Source: Gammaproteobacteria bacterium
GTDB taxonomy: Bacteria; Pseudomonadota; Gammaproteobacteria; GCA-001735895
Assembly: GCA_029882955.1 (NCBI GenBank)
Contig: JAOUJX010000076.1
Location: forward strand, 1-12,685
DNA: 12,685 nt
Direction of reading: 5' to 3'
The translations under genes and the position numbers were made by a program. Numbering within the stretch: position 1 is the first letter of the stretch; each line of letters opens with the position of its first letter. Positions 7,321-12,685 of this stretch are shown one piece after another. Below the pieces are notes generated by a model. The model saw nothing but the letters and a program-made list of their open reading frames with translations. It was not told the DNA's origin and ran no database searches.

Positions 7321-7349
7321 ATCGTCGGCCGACAAATATGCCGTATAAT
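7321..7349 (+). promoter_or_regulatory. Candidate aceE promoter with internal palindrome
   Basis: A perfect -10 box TATAAT at 7344-7349 lies 57 bases before the aceE ATG, but the hexamer 17 bases upstream (ATCGTC, 7321-7326) is a poor -35. The spacer holds a perfect ten-base palindrome, GTCGGCCGAC (7324-7333). A weak -35 and an embedded palindrome suggest a regulated promoter. I see no match to the PdhR operator of E. coli. Confidence 0.5.
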
Positions 7350-7405
7350 GCGCCAGCATATCAATGTTTATTTTTGAATCAATTTAATAACAAGGCGAGT
7401 GAACC

Positions 7406-10063
7406 ATGGTAGATGAAAACGATCTTGACCCCCAGGAGACTCAGGAGTGGATTGAGTCACTGGAGTCTGTTCTTGATCGGGAAGGCCCCGAGCGTGCCCA
7501 TTTCCTGCTTGAAAAATTAATCGATAAGGCTCGCCGTTCTGGCGCTTATTTACCGTATACGGCCAACACTGCTTACGTAAATACGATTCCGGTATCTACT
7601 CAACGACCGATTCCGGGAGATCAGGCTATCGAGCATACGATTAGATCGGTGATTCGCTGGAATGCGGCGGCGATGGTTGTCCACGCTAATCAAAAGTCTT
7701 CGGAGCTGGGGGGGCATATTGCCAGTTTTGCTTCGGCAGCGACCCTGTACGATGTTGGTTTCAATCATTTCTTCCGCGGACCGACCGACGATAATAAGGG
7801 GGATTTGGTGTTTTTTCAGGGGCATTCTGCTCCGGGTGTATACGCCCGCGCTTTTCTTGAAGGTCGTATCAGTGAAGAGCAGTTAAAGGCATTTCGTCAG
7901 GAAGCGCTGGACGAAAACGGCCTGTCGTCTTATCCACACCCCTGGTTGATGCCAGACTTCTGGCAATTTCCAACGGTATCGATGGGGCTCGGCCCGATCA
8001 TGGCGATTTATCAGGCTCGTTTCCTTAAGTACCTGGAAAATCGTGAAATGATGCCCGAGCAGAATCGTAAAGTCTGGGCATTTATGGGCGACGGTGAAAT
8101 GGATGAGCCGGAATCTCTTGGTGCCATATCTCTGGCTTCCCGTGAAAATCTCGACAATCTGGTGTTTGTAGTTAACTGTAATTTGCAACGACTCGACGGG
8201 CCGGTACGCGGCAATGGTAAAATTATTCAGGAGCTCGAAGCGGTATTCCGTGGTGCTGGATGGAATGTTATCAAAGTAATCTGGGGCTCTTACTGGGATC
8301 CGCTACTCGCCAAGGATGATGATGGCTTACTGCGCAAACGAATGGAAGAGGCAGTAGATGGCGAATACCAGGCATACAAAGCCAAAGGTGGTGCGCATAC
8401 CCGGGAGCACTTCTTCGGTAAGTACCCCGAATTAAAAGACATGGTCGCCGACATGTCCGACGAGGATATCTGGCGATTGAATCGCGGTGGACACGATCCG
8501 CACAAGGTTTACGCCGCCTATGCTGAAGCTGTTGAGCATAAAGATCGACCGACTGTCATCCTTGCCAAGACAGTGAAGGGTTACGGTATGGGTGAGGCTG
8601 GTGAAGGCCAGAATATTACTCACTCGCAAAAGAAAATGGGTGAGCAGGCACTGAAAGCATTCCGTGATCGATTCAATATTCCTGTCAACGACGAAGATAT
8701 TTTGAACACGCCTTTTTATCGCTTTCCCGAGGGAAGCGTCGAAGATCTGTATCTGAAAAAACAGCGGGAAAACCTCGGTGGCTTTATGCCGGTTCGCGAA
8801 GATACCTCCGAGCCGCTGGTGATTCCAGGTCTGAAAACCTTCGATGCCCTGTTACAGGATAGCGGAGATCGAGAGTTTTCAACCACAATGGCTTTCGTGC
8901 GAATTCTTTCATCGTTAACGCGGGATAAACAAATCGGTAAAAATATCGTGCCCATCGTACCAGACGAAGCCCGTACGTTTGGTATGGAAGGTATGTTTCG
9001 CCAGTTGGGTATTTACTCCTTCAAGGGTCAGCTATACGAGCCCATGGATTCTGATCAGGTGATGTATTATCGCGAAGATAAAAAAGGCCAGATCTTGCAG
9101 GAAGGCATTAACGAAGCGGGTGCAATGTCATCGTGGATTGCAGCGGCAACGGCCTATAGCACGCATGGCATCAACATGATTCCATTTTACATTTATTACT
9201 CGATGTTCGGTTTTCAGCGTATTGGTGATTTGGCCTGGGCGGCGGGTGATATGCAGGCGCGCGGGTTTCTCATGGGCGGTACAGCGGGTCGCACCACTTT
9301 AGCCGGTGAAGGCCTGCAGCACCAGGATGGCCACAGCCTGATCGTCGCAGGTACGATCCCCAATTGTGTCTCCTACGATCCCACTTTTGCCTACGAACTG
9401 GCGGTGATTATCCAACAGGGTATGAAACGCATGTATCAGTTAAACGACAAAGTGTTTTATTACATCACCGTGATGAACGAAAACTACGCACATCCGGCGA
9501 TGCCAAAGGGGGCCGAAGAAGGCATCATCAAAGGTATTTACTGCTTCCAGGAAGGCGATGAAAAAGGCAAAAAGGTACAGCTCATGGGTTCCGGCACGAT
9601 ATTGCGTGAAGTCATTGCTGCAGCGGAGTTGCTTAAAGCCGATTTCGATATTAATGCTGATGTCTGGAGCGTTACCAGTGTCAATGAACTTGCCCGCGAG
9701 GCTAGCGATTGTAGTCGCTGGAATCAGTTACACCCGGTTAAAAAGGCCAGGAAAAGTTATCTCGAAACACAAATGAACGGGCGTAAAGGTCCTGCGGTGA
9801 TGGCGACAGATTACACTCGTGCTTTTGTGGGTCAGCTACGCGAATTTATGCCGGGTCGATTCGTGACTCTGGGTACTGACGGTTACGGTCGTAGTGATAC
9901 CCGAGAAAACCTGCGAACGTTCTTCGAAGTTAACCGGTATTATGTTGCTATTGCAGCGCTGAAAGCCCTGTCCGACGATGGCGAAATAGACAATAAGGTT
10001 GTCCAGCAAGCCATCAAGAAATACGGCGTTGATCCAGAGAAACCCAACCCGATGACCGTGTAG
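7406..10063 (+). CDS. aceE: Pyruvate dehydrogenase E1 component, homodimeric type
   Basis: Thiamine diphosphate-dependent E1 of the pyruvate dehydrogenase complex: it decarboxylates pyruvate and acetylates the lipoyl groups carried by the complex. The protein has 885 residues, almost the E. coli length (887). The TPP motif starts at GDGEMDEPES (228-237) and ends at NCN (257-259). GHSAPGVYARAFLEGR (139-154) and His406 in NITHSQKKMG match active-site regions of AceE. The transketolase-like middle domain has DEARTFGMEG and the C-terminal part GTDGYGRSD. The ATG at 7406 follows AAGGCGAG by six bases. aceF starts 21 bases after the stop and lpdA follows, so this is the first gene of a pdh operon. 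Its upstream region is shared with divergent pyrC. Confidence 0.98.
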   Translation: MVDENDLDPQETQEWIESLESVLDREGPERAHFLLEKLIDKARRSGAYLPYTANTAYVNTIPVSTQRPIPGDQAIEHTIRSVIRWNAAAMVVHANQKSSELGGHIASFASAATLYDVGFNHFFRGPTDDNKGDLVFFQGHSAPGVYARAFLEGRISEEQLKAFRQEALDENGLSSYPHPWLMPDFWQFPTVSMGLGPIMAIYQARFLKYLENREMMPEQNRKVWAFMGDGEMDEPESLGAISLASRENLDNLVFVVNCNLQRLDGPVRGNGKIIQELEAVFRGAGWNVIKVIWGSYWDPLLAKDDDGLLRKRMEEAVDGEYQAYKAKGGAHTREHFFGKYPELKDMVADMSDEDIWRLNRGGHDPHKVYAAYAEAVEHKDRPTVILAKTVKGYGMGEAGEGQNITHSQKKMGEQALKAFRDRFNIPVNDEDILNTPFYRFPEGSVEDLYLKKQRENLGGFMPVREDTSEPLVIPGLKTFDALLQDSGDREFSTTMAFVRILSSLTRDKQIGKNIVPIVPDEARTFGMEGMFRQLGIYSFKGQLYEPMDSDQVMYYREDKKGQILQEGINEAGAMSSWIAAATAYSTHGINMIPFYIYYSMFGFQRIGDLAWAAGDMQARGFLMGGTAGRTTLAGEGLQHQDGHSLIVAGTIPNCVSYDPTFAYELAVIIQQGMKRMYQLNDKVFYYITVMNENYAHPAMPKGAEEGIIKGIYCFQEGDEKGKKVQLMGSGTILREVIAAAELLKADFDINADVWSVTSVNELAREASDCSRWNQLHPVKKARKSYLETQMNGRKGPAVMATDYTRAFVGQLREFMPGRFVTLGTDGYGRSDTRENLRTFFEVNRYYVAIAALKALSDDGEIDNKVVQQAIKKYGVDPEKPNPMTV

Positions 10064-10084
10064 TCGGTTGGAGAGGAGATAATA

Positions 10085-11395
10085 ATGGCAGAATTAACAA
10101 CAATTAAACTCCCCGATGTCGGTGATTTTGATGAAATTGAAATTATTGAGGTACTGATTGCCGTCGGTGATCAGGTTCAGGCCGAAGACTCGATTATTGT
10201 TCTTGAGTCAGACAAGGCGACGATGGAGATACCTAGCCCGGTCGCGGGTAAAGTTTCATCGGTACTGGTTAAGGCCGGTGACAGGATATCCGAAGGTACC
10301 GATATTGCGATCATCGAATCTTCGGCGGTCGGAGTTAAGGCTTCCGCCCCACCCGTCCCGATGGAGGAGCCAAAACCAGAAAAAATCACTGACAATGAGA
10401 CAGCTCAAGTTGAGACCACTGCGCCTGACTCTGCACCGAGTTCTGTAAGAAAGGCGCCACCGCCGGTATCGGGCGATGATCGGTCGGGTAACCTGGTACA
10501 CGCGAGTCCGTCGATTCGTCGCTACGCGCGTGAACTGGGTGTCAACCTCGATCAGGTGATAGGCAGTGGGGCGAAAGGGCGGGTCGTTAAGGAAGACGTC
10601 AAAGCATTTATTAAGTCAGCCATGAGTGGTGGTGCAGCTGCAGGCGGCGGTGGCATCCACATTGCAGCTATGCCGGATATCGATTTTTCTAAATTCGGTG
10701 ATATTGAAGCGATCGATTTAAACCGTATCAAGAAAATTTCGGGTGCCCACTTGCATCGCAGTTGGGTTAGCGTGCCGCATGTCACGCAGTTCGACGAAGC
10801 TGATATTACCGATCTGGAAGCTTTCCGGAAATCGCTAGCCAAAGAGGCAGACAAGCGCGGCGTTCGTCTCACGCCGCTGGTGTTCATGATGAAAGCTGTC
10901 GTTTCTGCGCTGAAGGAATTTCCGAATTTTAACGCCTCGCTGGAAAGCAGCGGGGAGCGACTGATTCTGAAGAAATATTACAATGTCGGTGTCGCGGTTG
11001 ATACGCCGAATGGTCTGGTCGTCCCGGTGATACGAGAGGTTGATCAGAAAGGACTGTTTGATCTGGCTGCAGAGCTTTCCGATACCGCTGGTCGCGCGCG
11101 AGACGGCACACTGGCACCTAAAGATATGCAGGGCGGTTGTTTCTCCATTTCGAGCCTTGGCGGAATAGGCGGTTCGCATTTCACACCGATTGTTAATGCC
11201 CCCGAAGTTGCGATTCTCGGTGTGGGCAAAGCCAAAATGCAACCGGTTTACCAGGACGATGGCAGCTTTCGTCCAGGCTTAATTTTACCGCTAGCGCTAT
11301 CCTATGATCATCGGGTCATCGATGGTGCACAGGGTGCCAGGTTCACCAGTTATTTGAGCCAGGTCATCGCAGACATTAGAAGGGTTTTATTGTAA
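10085..11395 (+). CDS. aceF: Dihydrolipoamide acetyltransferase (E2), single lipoyl domain
   Basis: Core-forming E2 of the pyruvate dehydrogenase complex, which moves the acetyl group from lipoamide to CoA. The 436 residues contain one lipoyl domain (about 3-79) with lipoylated Lys44 in ESDKATMEIP (41-50), a Pro/Ala-rich linker (about 80-135), a peripheral-subunit binding domain (about 138-176; SPSIRRYARELG, IGSGAKGRVVKEDV), a short Ala/Gly linker, and the catalytic domain with His409 and Asp413 in SYDHRVIDG. The catalytic domain resembles E. coli AceF closely, but E. coli has three lipoyl domains and this protein one; the downstream E3 carries another. AGGAG lies six bases before the ATG, a strong site. 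The stop is three bases before the lpdA start. Confidence 0.97.
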   Translation: MAELTTIKLPDVGDFDEIEIIEVLIAVGDQVQAEDSIIVLESDKATMEIPSPVAGKVSSVLVKAGDRISEGTDIAIIESSAVGVKASAPPVPMEEPKPEKITDNETAQVETTAPDSAPSSVRKAPPPVSGDDRSGNLVHASPSIRRYARELGVNLDQVIGSGAKGRVVKEDVKAFIKSAMSGGAAAGGGGIHIAAMPDIDFSKFGDIEAIDLNRIKKISGAHLHRSWVSVPHVTQFDEADITDLEAFRKSLAKEADKRGVRLTPLVFMMKAVVSALKEFPNFNASLESSGERLILKKYYNVGVAVDTPNGLVVPVIREVDQKGLFDLAAELSDTAGRARDGTLAPKDMQGGCFSISSLGGIGGSHFTPIVNAPEVAILGVGKAKMQPVYQDDGSFRPGLILPLALSYDHRVIDGAQGARFTSYLSQVIADIRRVLL

Positions 11396-11398
11396 AGA

Positions 11399-12685
11399 AT
11401 GAGTATAAAAGAGCTAAATCTGCCAGATATTGGGGACTTTGAAAGCGTCGAAGTCATCGAAGTACATATCACCGTAGGTAGTAGTATCAATCAGGAAGAT
11501 CCACTGGTGACGCTGGAGTCGGACAAGGCTACCATGGATATTCCTTCCCCCTTTGCGGGAAAAATTAAAACAGTGACTGTTGCTGTCGGCGACAAAATTT
11601 CTGTTGGGAGTCAGCTCGGTACTGTCGAATCGACCGATATTCCCGCAGCTGCCGATGATACAGCTATCGATCAGTCTAGTTCGCCAAAAATCTCAAATAG
11701 TGGAGCAAATATGGAAACCGAAGTACTAGTGTTAGGCGCTGGCCCCGGGGGTTACACCGCAGCATTTAGAGCCTCAGATCTGGGTAAAAAGGTCACTCTG
11801 GTCGAGCGTTACGATTCACTCGGCGGCGTCTGCCTGAACGTCGGCTGTATTCCCTCCAAAGCGTTATTGCATACAGCGCAGGTGATCAACGAGGCCGAGC
11901 ATATGAAAGCCAATGGTATCGATTTTGGTAAACCAAAAATTGATTTAGATGGCGTGCGAGGCTTTAAAGATAAGGTGGTTAATAAATTGACCGGTGGCTT
12001 GAAAGCGCTGGCAAAGCAACGCAAGGTTGAAGTGGTTACCGGCCTGGGTAGTTTTGTCGATGCTAATACTATGGCGGTCGAAAAAGATGGCAAAATCACT
12101 CATATTCGTTTCGAAAATTGCATTATCGCGGCAGGTTCTCAGGCCACTGAAATCCCGCCTTTTCCGAATGATGATCCACGGTTAATGGACTCCACCGATG
12201 CGCTGGATTTAACCGATGTACCCAAAAAATTACTCATCGTTGGTGGCGGTATTATTGGTCTGGAAATGGCGACAGTTTACGATGCGTTAGGCTCGGAAAT
12301 TACTGTCGTTGAGTTCATGGACAGCCTCATTCCTGGTTGCGATAAAGACCTCGTCAGACCCCTGAGCAAGCTTATATCTAAAAGATATAAAGCGATTTAC
12401 CTGAAAACCAAAGTCTCTGAAATCAAGGCGCAGAAGAACGGACTGAAAGTCAGCTTCGAAGGAGACAAAGCGCCCGATCCCCAGGTATACGACAAGGTCC
12501 TGGTTGCTGTGGGGCGTCGTCCAAACGGCTTAAAGATAGGTGCGGCTAACGCGGGCGTGGAGGTTGACGAAGCAGGATTTATTTCTGTTGATAATCAGAT
12601 GCGTACCAATGTGCCAAACATATTTGCTATCGGTGATATTGTCGGTCAGCCCATGCTCGCGCATAAGGCGACACACGAAGCCAAG
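11399..12685 (+). CDS. lpdA: Dihydrolipoamide dehydrogenase (E3) with N-terminal lipoyl domain, 3' end cut by window
   Basis: Flavoprotein that reoxidises dihydrolipoamide with NAD+. 429 residues are visible, open to the window edge; roughly 150 C-terminal residues, including the dimer interface and catalytic His, should lie outside. Residues 3-79 are a lipoyl domain with Lys43 in ESDKATMDIPSP (40-51), joined by a Ser/Ala/Asp-rich linker (about 80-104) to E3. E3 begins at Met105 (METEVLVLGAGPGGYTAA), with FAD motif GAGPGG (113-118), the redox pair Cys145/Cys150 in GGVCLNVGC, NAD motif VGGGIIGLE (281-289), VGRRPN (371-376) and the FAD motif NIFAIGD (407-413). This architecture is known from the Neisseria P64k protein and some betaproteobacteria. 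The ATG lies three bases after the aceF stop with only a distant AGAAGGG, so coupling to aceF translation is likely. Confidence 0.96.
   Translation, partial: MSIKELNLPDIGDFESVEVIEVHITVGSSINQEDPLVTLESDKATMDIPSPFAGKIKTVTVAVGDKISVGSQLGTVESTDIPAAADDTAIDQSSSPKISNSGANMETEVLVLGAGPGGYTAAFRASDLGKKVTLVERYDSLGGVCLNVGCIPSKALLHTAQVINEAEHMKANGIDFGKPKIDLDGVRGFKDKVVNKLTGGLKALAKQRKVEVVTGLGSFVDANTMAVEKDGKITHIRFENCIIAAGSQATEIPPFPNDDPRLMDSTDALDLTDVPKKLLIVGGGIIGLEMATVYDALGSEITVVEFMDSLIPGCDKDLVRPLSKLISKRYKAIYLKTKVSEIKAQKNGLKVSFEGDKAPDPQVYDKVLVAVGRRPNGLKIGAANAGVEVDEAGFISVDNQMRTNVPNIFAIGDIVGQPMLAHKATHEAK
11702..11713 (+). promoter_or_regulatory. Possible internal ribosome binding site and start within lpdA
   Basis: GGAG at 11702-11705 is followed by five bases and an in-frame ATG at 11711, codon 105. 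This Met stands exactly where the E3 part begins after the lipoyl domain and linker. The spacing is better than at the full-length start, so a second, lipoyl-free E3 could be made from the same gene. This is inferred from sequence only. Confidence 0.4.

Noticed and set aside
7260..7405. PdhR-type operator upstream of aceE
   Set aside because: No ATTGGT...ACCAAT-like inverted repeat is present in this gap; the only clear palindrome is GTCGGCCGAC.
10835..11242. 135-codon open frame antisense to aceF
   Set aside because: It lies wholly inside the conserved E2 catalytic domain on the other strand, has low-complexity His/Arg-rich content with no recognisable fold and no ribosome binding site that I could see. 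It is best read as a shadow.
11809..12099. 96-codon open frame antisense to lpdA
   Set aside because: It is opposite the conserved E3 FAD domain and its composition is that of a frame shadow; the sense reading explains the sequence fully.
1..12685. A mobile island, defence system, phage remnant or CRISPR array
   Set aside because: All genes are chromosomal metabolic or regulatory types with ordinary spacing. No transposase, integrase, direct repeat array, toxin-antitoxin pair or tRNA was seen.

Overview
The window reads as a core-genome segment of a gammaproteobacterium. The pyruvate dehydrogenase E1 is the homodimeric AceE type, and PyrC, RNase T (Rnt) and the monothiol glutaredoxin GrxD all closely resemble gammaproteobacterial proteins. 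From memory, pyrC, rnt and grxD also lie near one another in pseudomonads. Base composition looks moderate and even. I see no insertion sequence, integrase, tRNA, rRNA or CRISPR array. No intergenic stretch exceeds 300 bases.

Layout. At 29-1570 (+) is a soluble CadC-like regulator: a winged-helix DNA-binding domain, a TolB-like domain and TPR repeats. It converges on 1620-2231 (-), a short PuuD-type membrane protein, and a bidirectional terminator lies between them. At 2402-4171 (+) is an AsnB-type amidotransferase that resembles the N-acetylglutaminylglutamine amide (NAGGN) amidotransferase AsnO, followed by grxD (4263-4589, +). A second bidirectional terminator separates grxD from a leftward cluster transcribed in the order pyrC (7259-6219), rnt (6226-5603), response regulator (5561-4659). 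To the right of pyrC, and divergent from it, the pyruvate dehydrogenase operon runs rightward: aceE (7406-10063), aceF (10085-11395) and lpdA (11399 to the window edge, incomplete).

How the genes work together. AceE, AceF and LpdA are E1, E2 and E3 of the complex that turns pyruvate into acetyl-CoA. Here E2 has one lipoyl domain and E3 carries another at its N-terminus. PyrC acts in de novo pyrimidine synthesis and Rnt in tRNA and other RNA 3'-end processing; their genes overlap by 8 bases. The response regulator has an apparently intact phosphoacceptor pocket fused to a GGDEF domain whose catalytic signature is lost but whose RxxD inhibitory-site motif remains, which suggests a c-di-GMP reader or a scaffold rather than a cyclase.

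The best leads are the possible internal translation start in lpdA exactly at the lipoyl/E3 boundary, the receiver plus degenerate GGDEF protein, the AsnO-like enzyme without its usual partner genes beside it, and the palindrome inside the putative aceE promoter. I found no convincing wholly new multi-gene system; most of the window is housekeeping.
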